Source: Pollenia angustigena
Taxonomy: Eukaryota > Arthropoda > Insecta > Diptera > Polleniidae
NCBI GenBank assembly: GCA_930367215.1
Contig: OV884059.1
Span: forward strand, 148,736,511-148,800,510
Direction of reading: 5' to 3'
Length of the DNA: 64,000 nucleotides
The notes beneath the pieces are model-generated. The model was not told where the DNA came from. It worked only from the letters and a program-made list of their open reading frames with translations, and did no database searches. Both the position numbers and the translations under genes were made by a program. Shown here in pieces: positions 12,746 to 24,889 of the stretch (positions are counted from its first letter, which is position 1; every line of letters starts with the position of its first letter).

Positions 12746-13791
12746 AAGAGTTAAATCTTAAAATTTCTTCAAAATTCATTTTAATTATTTTGTTATCTAT
12801 CGATCTGTACATTTTTAAGCACAATATAAGACTTGTTTTTTTTTTGATTTATGTCTATGGGCCAAAGCACTGTGCGACGCTTACTGTTCTTTTTGATGAC
12901 AAAAACATGTGTGTATGTAGGTACATGTAAGGGCAAAGACAATAAATTTATAAAGATGTTGGTTGCACTTGTAACATTTTTCGCAAACTGTTGATGAGGG
13001 AGGAAAGCAACAAGGAGAAAGCAACAAAGTGTTCAATTCAAACAACCGAGTTGATTGATTCAATTAAACTTATAATTAAAATTAAGCTTAAAATCAAGTA
13101 AAATTTTAATTGAAAAAATAATATTTTTTTTTAATTCAATCAATTAAGAACGTAATCAAATTTATGTTAAAATTCAAAAATCACTATTAATTGAAAAAAA
13201 AAACTGCCAATAATTTTTTCTGTGTTGTTTAAACAACTTTGTTTTCTTTCTAACACATTTCTGAAGATTTTTCTACCAACTACGACTTACAATAAACGTA
13301 TTTTGACAACACTGCTTACATTGATCTATATTCTCACTTATGCTGCTAAAATATGTTAACGTATTTAAATTAGATTAAAGCTACAAATCGGAGATTGGGG
13401 CAACAAATTTATTAATTCAAAGAACAACAAAACCACAATCAAACCTGGTTTAATAATTTTATAATATGATATATATAAAATTGTAATAAAAATATAACGA
13501 ATACTTGTATTATAATTTTAAAACTTATTTAAATTTTAGCTTCTGCCCTTGAAATAAACCAGGTTTAAAGTACCATTAAAAAGCCAGCTAAGAATATAAA
13601 ATGAAGTATTTATTTGTGTATTTTAGACTTTTTTTTAGATTTTAAGATCACAGCAGAACCTTTTGTAGCTAAGTAAATATTTTGTTTTTAAATTAGCGCT
13701 CTGTTTAGTTCTAGTCTTAATCAAATAAACTTAAATTTTATTTCGGTTTAATCAAGCAAACACTTGGAATTTTTAAAATTGCGAGCTAAAA

Positions 13792-14590
13792 AATAACAAG
13801 TAGCACTGCTACATTCAGCTGTGCCTTATCTTTAATAGCCTACACCGACAGTTAGAGTATTTTCGGAGTGGGCTCTTTATTGGATCTGTATTATTATTAA
13901 CCATATAAAACTATAAAAACTGACGTCAGTTTTAAAATTGGTTGCGGTTTAGACCCCTGTGAAATTTCATATATAAAACTTCATTTTACCACAATATCTT
14001 TATTTGCTACGGTTTTAGGCGTATTTAAATTATTTCCGAAAGTAGGCTTTATATGGAGCGTATGGTATATTGTCGACCGATCTTCACGAAATTTGACAGT
14101 GTGTTTTCTAGTGTGAAAAAACTATAACAAAGCCATTTTTATTACTACTCATTTCGAAGAAAATGCTTTATGTGGGGCATATGGTAAATTATGAACCGAT
14201 CTTAACGAAGTTTAGATTCCCAGTCACAAGAAACGAACTTGTGAAACATTTTTTTATCAATCCACCACAATTGATGTAAGTTTTTGTAACAAAATAAGGT
14301 GGTTATTCTGCATTTGGATTCATAACTCTTACCCTACTAAGCCGATTTTGCTGGATTTTAACCCTGAACAGCTTAAAATGAATTAAATAGAAATTGACCC
14401 CAATATTATTCTTTTCTTTTGAGTTGTTCGAAAGTAAAAGCGTGTTTTCAATAAACGGAAATGGCTAAATCGACTTAGAATTACTCAAGGACTTTGAATA
14501 TATCTACTTAATGGGATCTTAAATGAATATTAAAAAAGTTTTACACGGAATGACAAACTAAGCATACCGTCATTCAACACTATACAAAAT
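13792..14590 (+). repeat. Old copy of the 1.1-kb fly dispersed repeat (family C, copy 3)
   Basis: Starts AACAAGTAGCACTGCTACAT and contains, in order, the same blocks as the 30.73-kb copy: GTGCC..ATCTTT, GGTTTTAGGCGT, GACCGATCTTCACGAAATTT, CCGATTTTGCTGGATTT, TGGCTAAATCGACTTAGAAT and CACGGAATGACAAACT. It is more diverged than the other two copies. Confidence 0.75.
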
Positions 14591-15097
14591 TACTGCAAAA
14601 GAGGGACAAAGTTTACTTTAGAAATTATTGCTACACTTTTAAATTGTTTAGAACAATTTGTTTAAATAAAAACTTCCACACTTTTACACTCAAGTTCAAA
14701 AATTCACAAAAGATTTCAACAACATATTTTCACAACTGCTTATAACTATAGTCTTTTCTCAGATATTAGCTAATTAAGTTGTTTTTAATAAAACAAACAA
14801 TTAAAATAATTTACTTAGTTCTTATTTGAAGGGCTTTACTAATTAGTTGTAGTGAACTTGCATAATAAATTTGAAAAGAAAAAATAAATTTTTAAAAATT
14901 TAAACAACTTTTAAGTAGACTTACAATAAAAAACTCTTTAAACTGTATAAACAAAATAATTTTGTTTAATATTAAAAAAAGCTAATTGTTGTTTAATAAG
15001 TAAACAATCATTAATAATACTTTAGGTCAGTGGTGGGCAAAACACCTGCTACGATTTTTAAGGCAGCAAAATATTTGCTGCAATGAAAGAAAAAAAG

Positions 15098-15988
15098 CAG
15101 TGTTGCCAGATAAGGAGATTTGTTGCTAAAATTTAAGATCTTTAAGATCTATTTGTCAAAATATTTTCGTAGTAAGGAATTTTTGCAAAGTTGCGTTTTC
15201 TTTAAACTATTTTTAAAATAAAATTTTGTAATGGTTCTACTCTTGGAAAATTCCAGCAATTTTTTATTGGAAAAATTGTAAAGTGTTTAATATTGGGTTT
15301 GGTTATATTTTGTACTCGCTTAACCCGGTTAGCTTAGCTACACTGCTTTAACCACTTCTTCAGTTGAGAGATATTTAATGTATGCATCCTATTGGAGGTA
15401 TTTTCCCCCTGCGCCTTCCCGCTTTATTTTTATTTTCAAAAGTGTAGCATATACAATAAGAGTGACTTCTACAAAGTTTGAACATTCTTACTATAACAGT
15501 TCTTAAGATATGCGATATTAAACATTGGCGACCTATGGGGGGTAACACTTCCCCCGATGCTATTTTATTTCAATTTTGGGGCTCAGAAGATCCTACAACC
15601 AAAAGTTTAACAATATGAGGGGTACTGCTCCTCCTCTGCTTATCCCGCCCATTTCTATATTGAAATTTATAGTTTACCATAATAGTAGCTTTAACCACGT
15701 TTGAAGACTCTCCCTTTAATAGTTCTTTTTCTTTTAAAAATTTTTTTTTTGGAAATTATGAGTTAAAAAACTCTTAATTGATGTTTTAGTGGCTATTTAA
15801 ATAGCAATTTTTGTTTTTCATGTCAAAACAAAAACAAAATTATATGAAAATTTATCAATTAATATTTAAATACAGTTGGTAAAATTGGCCCTTAGTTTAT
15901 GCAATAAATTGGGTATTTTAAGTTTAACATGAAGACTTTTTGTGACTTTAAACTGGGAATATAAGCCAAAATTTATCTGGCAACACTG
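15098..15988. mobile_element. hAT-like element with 16-bp TIR CAGTGTTGCCAGATAA (891 bp)
   Basis: CAGTGTTGCCAGATAA begins the element and its exact inverse ends it. CAGTG is typical of hAT ends, but the flanking 8-mers (AAAAAAAG / TTACAAAG) agree only partly, so the target duplication is not proven. Interior AT-rich, no transposase. Related ends (TTGGCAACACTG) appear singly near 23.12 kb. Confidence 0.7.
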
Positions 15989-16121
15989 TTACAAAGCAAC
16001 AGCAGAGCAAAAGTTCACTGAATTGTAATGATTTGTAATTTGGGTTAGAAAATTACTGAGAGAAAACGAGCAAGGAATTGTATGGAGAACGTAAAGTCTA
16101 GAGTACACGAAACGTGAAAAG

Positions 16122-16183
16122 CCACATACGTATGTGGTTCTGACGTAATTTTGACGTCATACACCACACACAATGGCCATTGT
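16122..16183. repeat. Two adjacent short perfect palindromes
   Basis: CCACATACGTATGTGG (16122-16137) and ACAATGGCCATTGT (16170-16183), surrounded by AAGCCACA/TGTGGCTT, so they also pair with each other. Possibly the remains of a small hairpin element. Confidence 0.4.
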
Positions 16184-16340
16184 GGCTTTGCAATGAAGTC
16201 AAAATTATGTCTGAACCGTGCATTTAAGGCTCAAGTCGATATAGCGATTTAGCGCAAGCACTATTTCTTGCCTTGAAAGTTGGAATCTAAACATTCTTAG
16301 GCTCTGCTTTTACTTTTTTGTTATTTCTGCTTATTAAGTC

Positions 16341-16478
16341 CGGGTTCACACTATGAAAGTTTTCTTTCAGAAAGTCTGAGTGTTTTAGTGAGAGGAGAGA
16401 AAAGAAAAGCACATTCTCCTTCTCTCTCTCCAATAAACTCAGACTTTCTGAAAGAAAACTTTCAAAGTGTGAACCCAG
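16341..16478. mobile_element. Hairpin MITE with GGGTTCACAC ends (~138 bp)
   Basis: The left arm, GGGTTCACACTATGAAAG then TTTTCTTTCAGAAAGTCTGA, is almost perfectly inverted on the right, leaving a ~50-bp pyrimidine/purine-rich centre. Structurally similar to the 45.80-kb hairpin, which shares the GGTTCACAC ends. Confidence 0.85.
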
Positions 16479-16559
16479 GAAAAGCAAACCTTCTGCTACT
16501 TTACACATACAACCGTCAATAGCATTGCAACTAGATCTTTTGCCCACACCTGCTTAAGA

Positions 16560-18735
16560 GATGTTGGCGGACCTCAAATTTTCAATAAATAAGAGGAATT
16601 TTTATTTCAAAACTCTTCATTCTTGCACTAAATTGGTTTGTTTGTGTTTGAAAAAGGCGTTTAATTGTCGAAGTGTTGAATTGAAAATTGATATATTTTT
16701 TTTATCATGTTCTCTGCTTTGCGCCCCTTAAAACAAAGTTGTGAAATTCAAATGAAATTTATGCTTTCGAAGGCCTTTTAGATGTTTGGAAACTTTATAT
16801 TGAATTTAATTTTTTTCCCTCGATTTCTTGTAGTATTTGAAGATACATTGGGTTAAAAAAGATTGTCATCTAACATTAAGGCAAAACATTGGCAGACAGA
16901 ACACTTTTAAGTTTATTTAAAATTTATTTCTGTTATAATTTCTTCAGATTCATGTTCAGTGTTGATTTCAATACTCATGTCTGTCTGTAGAACTTCTTTT
17001 TTTTGTGTTTATCAATTTGAATTTGAACCTGGTTGTGTTTAAGGCCTTGTTTATTTGTTGGTTTCAAATATTGATGCAATTTATTTTTTTGGTTTGGTTC
17101 GGTTCGGTTAAAGGCACTATGGAATAAGAACGAGCAAAATTCCAGTTCTTTCTAATAATTGAATGAAGAAAACTTTAAGAAATAAAATAAAAATTGTCTT
17201 TCAATCCGGATTTTTTTATTAAAAATAACTGAACTTCTTTGAAACCGAACCTTTTAAAACCCTTAAAGCTGCAGTTAAACCAAGTTTAAGTCTTTGTTTT
17301 TAACAACTTAAACAAAAATGAAGTTTGCTTATGTTTTTTATTTAGTAAAAGCTTCTCTAATTTGATGTAGAGTTCAATAAAGCTTTTTACTTAAACCACA
17401 GTTAATTCATTCAGGCTGGGCTTTTGAGATCTCCGTTAAACTAAGTTTAGTTAATCTGAAAACAGAATTATGCCGCCATTACAACTTCTGTATACAAAAT
17501 TTTGACGGAACAGCTTAGTTCGTTTTGCTTAATAAAATAGTAAAAAAAAAGATCACATTTCACCGGAAAAATCCGAAATCCAAACTACGTTAAACTAAGT
17601 TTTAACTTAATCCAAATCTCAAAAATCCGTCCTTAAAGTTTAATTATTCAATTTTCAATTTAAGAAAACCGTAGTTTAAGAAGTTAATGGCTAATAAGTC
17701 AGTGGATTTTTAAACGCTGGTTTAGTTACACTGAGCTTTTATGTAGCCAATAGCTGTAAGTCAGTGGTCCATGTATTTAATTGTAGTATAAAAAATAACA
17801 TGTGGCCCCACAACGATAAATGTTGTCAAATTCATATGATCTGTATTGGTAGTTTAAACAACCAATTTTATGCGTTTAAGCACATTTAAACCCAAAAAGA
17901 GACTTAAAGCTTTGATTAATCTAGTTTAAATACAAATAAACCCAGTTTAATTTAAATATTTATTTGAAAATTAAAAAAATTAAATTTTAAATTTAGTTGA
18001 ACTATAATTCGTTAAAATACTGTAAACCTGGTCTAACTAAGCTTTAAGTTTACCGATTAGTGAATACAAATAATTATATTTTTTATTAAAAATTAAGGTA
18101 ATTAAAAATATTCAACATTTTCTATTATTCGAATATATTCTATGAGCTAAGCTAAATATTAGTTATATATTTTATAAAGCTTTTTTGTAATAGTCCTATT
18201 ATAAGGTAATTTATGAAAAGAAATAATTATAATTCCCAGTTTCTATTTTTTGATTAAAAATATTTTATAAGTATAAATCTAAGATTAAACCTACGTCAGT
18301 GTAAGTTAAACCGAGCTTAGCTTATCGTCCAGTTAACAAAATTAGTTTTTTCTTTTATCTTTCTTATTTCATATTATTTCATTCATATTTTAAAAGTTTG
18401 ACTTAGGTCATCTCAAAATCTTTAAAATTTATAATCCTGGTTTAACTTAACCCCAACTTAAACAAGTTTAAAAAGGAAAAAAAATAAATTATGATATTTT
18501 TGGCAAGTTATTTGTTTAAATATTTATAACTAGTTTTTAAGTATCATTGTTTAAGTATCATCGCTTTAATTATATCAAGTTTAACTTACGTTGTAATGTA
18601 TACATTATAACGTTAAGGTGTGAATCATAATTAACATCATGCATTATGGTTGGAACTCCCTTTACTTATACTTAGCTCAAACCTATTAAAATCGGTTTAT
18701 CCTAACTTTAAATTAATTAAAGCAGACGATTTATC
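16560..18735. other. AT-rich spacer with scattered AAACTTAGTTTAACT-like words
   Basis: No gene. From ~17.25 kb on, words of the type TTAAACTAAGTTTA, AAACCTGGTYTAAC and AAGTTTAACTTA recur on both strands. They are the same vocabulary as the decayed satellite at 24.9-26.2 kb. A solo end of the DD41D element family (CATTATGGTTGGA) lies at ~18.65 kb. Confidence 0.5.
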
Positions 18736-19377
18736 TACACACAGAAAACAAATTGGTTGGAAAACGGTTGCAGTAAAAAAATATTGATCAAGAAATACAA
18801 TTTACTATTGCAACTATTAAAAATGTATAGTTCTAACTGATTTTTAATTCTCTTGATCATTAAAACGTTATGCTAACTGAAATATGATTCCTTCAATTCT
18901 TTTATTAGTTATGATAACTAATTTAATTTAGTTTTAAAAATTAGTACAAATGGTTATAATCACAACCGAATTTAATACAGGGCAATACTGAATATTGGTC
19001 TTTGCAATTAATAATTTGTTTTCGTCAATAAATTTTGTAAAATAAAATGTTAATTCATTTATTGCAACTAATTATCGATTGCTAGTATAGTTTCAATTCG
19101 ATTACAACAACTGAAAATATAATTATTTGGTATTCACAACCAAAAAAAAAGTTATATGTCCCAATTGTTTACTAAATTTTCTGTCAAAACATTAAATATA
19201 ATAAAATAATTTTAATTTTATATTAAAATAAATAAGTTTGTGTTAAAATTGAAAATGTGCAAAAACTTAATAAATAGGGGTAAGTTATTTACGTATTTTT
19301 ATAATTATGTACATTTGCACGTACATATGTGTGTATGTATTATATTTCTTACAAATACACACATATATGTACCCACC

Positions 19378-20650
19378 TAGCATTTTCAATCAAAAGAATC
19401 AAATGGGAATCTCATGAAGAGCATTCATCGTCGACGAGCGCAATTTTTAATCGAAAAATATTCCTCGCACGGGAGAAACTTTTACACAAGCTGATTCCTC
19501 TGCGAGATACTTCTACAACACAGCGAAAGACGCTTTTATCACAGTGCAAAAAAATTTGGGACATTGCCGCCAGCCTCAACACTTGCAACGCTAAATGAAA
19601 CTAGAATGTACTTAAGCTAAAAAATAATTTCAGATGTCTTCTTTTCTTAGAATATATTATCCCTCTAACACTAATTTTAAGGAGTAATTTCTGTCCTTTT
19701 TTAACTTCCCAACAAAAGTATACTAAAACGACACTTTAGAGGTTTAAAAAGTTCCACGAATATTTTCTGCATCAAATTTTACTAGGGGTCTTCTAAGAAC
19801 AAAACATCGTGCAGTGTATGCAAAACGGGTTTTCGAAATTCCTGGCCTTGAAATTTTTGAATTTCTTGAAAACCCATTTTACATAAAGTGCATGAACTTT
19901 TTGTCTTAAAATTTGATGCAAAAAATATTCGTGGAACATTTTAACCCTCTAAAGTGCCGTTTTAGAATACTTTTGTTGGGAAGTTAAAAAAAGGGCAAAA
20001 ATTACCCCTTAAAATGAGTTATAGAGAATTAATATATCCTAAGAAAAGAATCGCAATACGATTTTACTGAAGACATCTGCAATTATTTTTTAGCTCAGAA
20101 GTACATTAAGTATATTTTTTTTGACTTATACCAAACGCCTATTCAAACAATTCAAAAACTTTAAAGGCCCATATTTCGGGAACTAAAGCTAATAATGTTC
20201 TAGTTTCATTTTGCGTTGCAAGTATTGATGCTGGTTTTTTTGTTGCACAGTGTATTGATCGTAGGCGAATTCGTTTGAGATTTCTGTAAAGATTTTCTAA
20301 TGAGTGAATGAATGAATCTTATGAGACTATTGGAGGAATTCCCTTACAACTTGTAGAATGCTTACACATATAACTGAGTCACCTAAACAAGAGCATCAAG
20401 CTTCTTTTTCATACAATTTATACGAAACAAACCTTAAGATAAGGAATTCAACAACAATCCTGTTGGAAAATCTTATTTGGCAGATCCTTACGTCGGCTTG
20501 TTTAAATAAAATTGTATTAACAAGTGAATTTTCATGTTTTAAAAACGCCCTTATTTAGGTAGCTCAGTAATTGTTATATGACTCATAAGGAGATCCGCAA
20601 AAGGTTCATTCCAAGTTTAAAAGACAAGCGTGTCAGAAAATGTATAAAAA
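19378..20650. repeat. Dispersed repeat shared with 32.03 kb, split by a foldback insertion
   Basis: 19378-19541 (AATCTCATGAAGAGC, ATCGTCGACGAGC, CGGGAGAAA, CAGCGAAAGACGCTT) and 20251-20650 (CGAATTCGTTTGAGA, TATGAGACT, CCTAAACAAGAGC) match consecutive parts of 32028-32515. The 32-kb copy serves as the empty site for the foldback insertion at 19542. Confidence 0.65.
19542..20250. mobile_element. Foldback element with ~300-bp inverted arms (709 bp)
   Basis: The left half is repeated inverted in the right half with moderate divergence: CAACACTTGCAACGC...AATGAAACTAGA, TTAGCTC/GAGCTAA, CAACAAAAGTATACTAAAAC and CACGAATATTTT(C/T)TGCATCAA all recur inverted. A third, diverged copy lies at 63.2-63.8 kb. 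Ends CAGTGCAA / CTGTGCAA. Confidence 0.75.
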
Positions 20651-21484
20651 ACGAATAAATAAAAAATTTTGATCATCAGAAGATTCTTTGACGAGTTAGA
20701 CAAACGTCTTACAAACATCTTATGCTATCTGGGTAATATCTTAGACCTACATGTACATACATATTGTTTATATTTTGCTCCGCGTGTACATTGGTCAAAC
20801 AAATATGTTATAAGTACATAAGATGAAAATCGCTGTTTTTTTTTTGTGATTTTCATATTAATTTACAGCTTCAATCACTGTTCGTATTGTAAAAACCACA
20901 TGTTAATTATTCTGTTTAACTTCAGACACTAGAACAAGACGACATTGAAGCCAAAGATTGCTTTTGTTGGTACATTAAGGTATAAGCTGTACAACTTTGG
21001 AAATCCGTTGGATGATGTGGAAAGCTGCATGTAGGTGTTTGTATAAAATTAAATAATTTGTTAACTATGTATACATAAAAATAGTAATAAATAAATAGTT
21101 TTAACAAAAAATGGAGATTATGGGAATAATTTTGACTTTCTATCTAATAAATCGGGAAAATGGTTCATGTAACCGGTTAAAAAAATATATTGATAACGAC
21201 AATCAAATCTCTTGTTATGAACACCAATTATGTGTTAATTCAGTTGCACCTATCATTTATTCGGGTATAAGCACAATTTTGTTTCTAATAATCATTCTTA
21301 CAACTAACAATTTCTGTTGTAATGACTGATTGTGTACTAAAATTCAAATGTTGCTATCAAAAATATTATGCCAAGCAACGAAATTTTCAGTAATTGTAAC
21401 CGAATTGTGTGATAGTACATGCAACCGACGAAATTCGATTGGCGCCAAATTCGGTTGTGATCACGAATCTGTTTTCTCTGTGTA

Positions 21485-24400
21485 ATATTATTTTTATATC
21501 TTTCAAAATTTGTATAAATCTTTTCAAATTTCTTCAACCGTTTTTCGTATTTTCCAGTCCCATTGTGTAGAATTTGTTACTTAAACGTTGTCTCTTGCAT
21601 TCCGTTTCTTGTCTTGCGAACTTTTTGGCGTTATTTATGAACTACATGCTGTTTTAGGGTTTTAGCACATATTTTTTCATGAATTGGTTTTGTATTGAGC
21701 CAACATTTTATAGAGAAAAGTTGCTGTCTGTGATTGTGGTGGAGGTGGTGTTGGCAATGGAGGTTGTCAATTTTGGTCAATGGTTTAAGTTTAAAATTTT
21801 TTTTTTATTCAAGTTTCTTAGAGATGGCGATTGGTATTTGGTTTTTTAGTTAAATCTTTTTTTTTCTGTTTCTTTTTCTATAATTGTATTTTGTGTTAAG
21901 AACGAGAGGTTTTAAAAGACAAACTCTTAGGACAAATATTGACTTAAGAAACGCACTGGAACATACAACAAAACAGCAACAATAAAACTAAAAAAGGTAA
22001 TAAAAACAACAATGAAATTTATATTGTTGTTACCTTAAAGACAACATGCTCTATTTTATTTATCGTTTTCTTGAAATCAACACTAAAACTTTTTTTTTTT
22101 TTTTTTTTTTTTTTGTAATTTTTTCTTTCTTGCCAATATTTGCTTTGGACTGTTTTAAAGTTGTTATTGTCATATTTGTTGTTGTTTTATTTTTATTAAA
22201 TTTGTATTATTTTCTAGACTTAAAAATAAAAAATGAAATATATAAATACAATAACAATAAATATGTACATTTAACGGTTATGGCCTCGATCGATTTAACA
22301 AGTTCACCCACATTCTCAGAGTCATTCGCAGCCAGCCAGCTTGGCATACAACTTGAACATTTGCTGGTTTTCATTTTTCAATTCATTTGATTAAATTTTT
22401 AATAAAAATTGCAAAAAAAAAATAGTTAAACAATTGATTTTTTTTCGTTTGTATCTAAGGAGTTTTAGTTTCAGTTGAATTGTTTAACAATTTGTTATTG
22501 AATTTGAATTAAAGTTTCTTTTTTAGATTTTATTTTCAATGAAATTGGCAAATCTATTGTTGATAAAAATCTTATTAATTGTTAAATAAACCAGAAAACA
22601 GCAACAGCAACAATAATAAAAATGAAAATAAAATTTATAAAACTTCATTTCTTTGTTTATTTGCCATCATTTACGAAAAAGCTGAAAAAATACGAGTTTG
22701 TTGGTTAAGCCCATAAAGAGGGAGGAAGGACGGACAGATGGACGGAATGTTGAAACAGTTTACGATTGATTAAATCATAAAATGAAATGACCTTAAAAAC
22801 TTTAATTTTTAGCAAAAAATAACGGTGAAGTTTAAAAGACTAAATCAAAGAATAAAAACAAAAACTAATTATATGAAATTATATTAAATGAGCTGGAATA
22901 AGGGTCAGATTTAGAGTGCATTGTCCAAAGAAAATTAAATTAAAATGCCTTCTGTTTGAATTTCAATTAAAAAAAGTGTGAAAAGCGTTATTCTTAAGTT
23001 TATAAATAATAAGGATTAATGTTGCTAAAGCAAAATTTTTAGTAAAAATGGAAAAAAGACTTCATTTAGCCACTGGATGGCTTTCTTGGTAACACTGCAT
23101 AGATGGCTTAATTGGCAACACTGTTAAAGATAGGCAAAAGATCTTTTTAAGTCCAGCTAAAACAAACTTTGTACAGTATTGATCGTAGGTATTTTCCAGT
23201 TTAACTTATTTGACACTTAGGCTGGGTTTTTGATATATCAGTTAAGCCAGGGTTAGTTAATCTGAAGACAGATTTGTGCCTCATTACCAATTTTGAGGGA
23301 ACAACTTAGTTTTGCTTAAAATGTTGGTCTTTAATGAAATACTAAAAAAACTCACCTTTCGCCGGAAAAATCCGAGTTTTAATCTACGTTAAAGTTTAAA
23401 CTTAATACACATGTTAAAAACCCGGTCTTAGTATATAGTTTTTTATGCTAAACGAAAATTGTCTAAATTATTATTATTTTTCATAATTTTTGCATTAAAA
23501 ATGGAATTAATTTCCTTCAATATTCAGTGTTTATGTTTACCTAAACTTTAATTAAACCTAGTTTAAGCCTTATACAATTTTCGTTTAATTAATTTATATT
23601 AATTTATTGCAGAAAATTTTATCAAATGGTATAACATTTTGAATTAAACTCTTCTCTATTAAGGTAAAGGTTTTACTAAGCTTCAGTTAAATACAGTTTA
23701 AGCGCTGTTGAAATTTTCAAAGAAATGAAACTTATGAACAAATTAATCAATAGACATATTGTTAACTGTCAGTTATAGTAATAGTTAATTATAACTGAAC
23801 TTGGTGAAATCGGCTTTAAATATTTTTCTCTGCTGATTTTACTTAACTAAAATTAAACGAAGTTTAATCATAACAATGAACTTATTTTTACATCTCTTTT
23901 TTTTAGTTATATTTTAAATGAATTTCTAAATTTTTTTTAAACTTAACTTAAGATAAAACTCTTATCTGAAAAAGCCTAAAGTAACTGGCTAAGAAACTAA
24001 AATGTTATTTAATTATTTTTCTTTCTACTTTAAAATATTTTTCTGCATTTATTGATTTTATTTACGAAGTTCGAAACATTTTTATATTTTGTAAGTAGTT
24101 TTATAGTTTTCACTTTGATTAAGTCCGATAACGAGAACAGAACCACAACATAAATTATTACGAAAGAAAACACACTTAAAAGCTAATTAAAAATGTTTTC
24201 TAAAACGCAGCAATTGTAATTTATGCGTTTGCACCAATTTTTATTTTTATTTTCACGCATTACAAGTCAGTAAATTATACGTGTGAGCTGTTTGCATTGA
24301 AAAGAGTAAAAAAAATATAATAAATCAATAAAATTTGTAAAACTGAAACAAAAACACAACAGTGGGATAACGAATGTTAAAACTAGTATAAATAATAACA

Positions 24401-24880
24401 CGGGATTTTAATTAGAAGGAAGAGGCTTCGTAAATAATTGAATGAGTTTTACTCGTCATTTCCTAATTTTCCCTGTTAACTTAACTTTTTTACAAAATGT
24501 AAAACTTTTAATAAAAATTCAGATTTATATGATCACCTTTTTCTTTCATTTTCCCACTGTTCTTTGCACTAGTTTAAATTTATATTTTGGTTTTAGTTTT
24601 AAACCGTTTACTGCAAAAATTTTAAACAAGTTTTGTACTGCAGTCTTAATTTTAATTATATTTTAACACATACATTTAAATTAACATACCAACCCTTTTT
24701 TAAATTATTTACAAAAGAAATGGAATGTAAACATGTAAATACGAGGTTATCACAATAAGGTACCTGCAAAGAAGAAGAAAAAAAAATAATTTTGTTAAAT
24801 ATTATTCCTTTTTTTTCAAATATTAAACTTAAATATTTAAACTTATATTTATTAAGATAACAAAGACTTTGTTTTTAAAT
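21485..24880. other. AT-rich spacer, no recognisable gene
   Basis: Contains a long T tract (~22090-22115), a GT-rich stretch at ~21.72-21.77 kb (GGTGGAGGTGGTGTTGG), solo hAT-like end words (GGCAACACTG, ~23.12 kb) and a GAGGGAGGAAGGACGGACAG tract at ~22.72 kb. The 114-residue frame over the T tract is low complexity. Confidence 0.5.
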
Positions 24881-24889
24881 TTTCTATAA

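Larger units (their letters stand above)
10442..12873. mobile_element. 2.43-kb TIR element with internal tandem repeats
   Basis: The ends ACAGTGCTTTGTCCC and (inverted) ACAGTGCTTTGGCCC, followed by GACATAAAT on both sides, form a TIR with a small indel. GCGACGC flanks both ends (10435-10441, 12874-12880), a plausible 7-bp target duplication; 8 bp would be expected for hAT, so the superfamily is left open. Inside are a fly dispersed-repeat fragment (10.92-11.34 kb) and ~540-bp direct repeats. No transposase. Confidence 0.75.
18738..21482. mobile_element. TA-flanked TIR element with CACACAGAAAAC ends (2745 bp, composite)
   Basis: Ends CACACAGAAAACA / CACAGAGAAAACA, each with TA directly outside (18736-18737, 21483-21484). 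Subterminal parts carry the pair TTGGTTGG...ACCGAA and repeated AATTCG/CGAATT words. Inside sit a dispersed repeat also found at 32.03 kb and a foldback element. The small open frames in it are not supported as genes. Confidence 0.6.

Noticed and set aside
9463..13225. A single 3.8-kb element bounded by CACAGAAAAA...TTTTTCTGTG
   Set aside because: The end words are short and A-rich and there is no TA or other duplication; kept only as a remark.
22046..22390. 114-residue frame at 22.05-22.39 kb
   Set aside because: It is driven by a 25-base T tract and low-complexity sequence.
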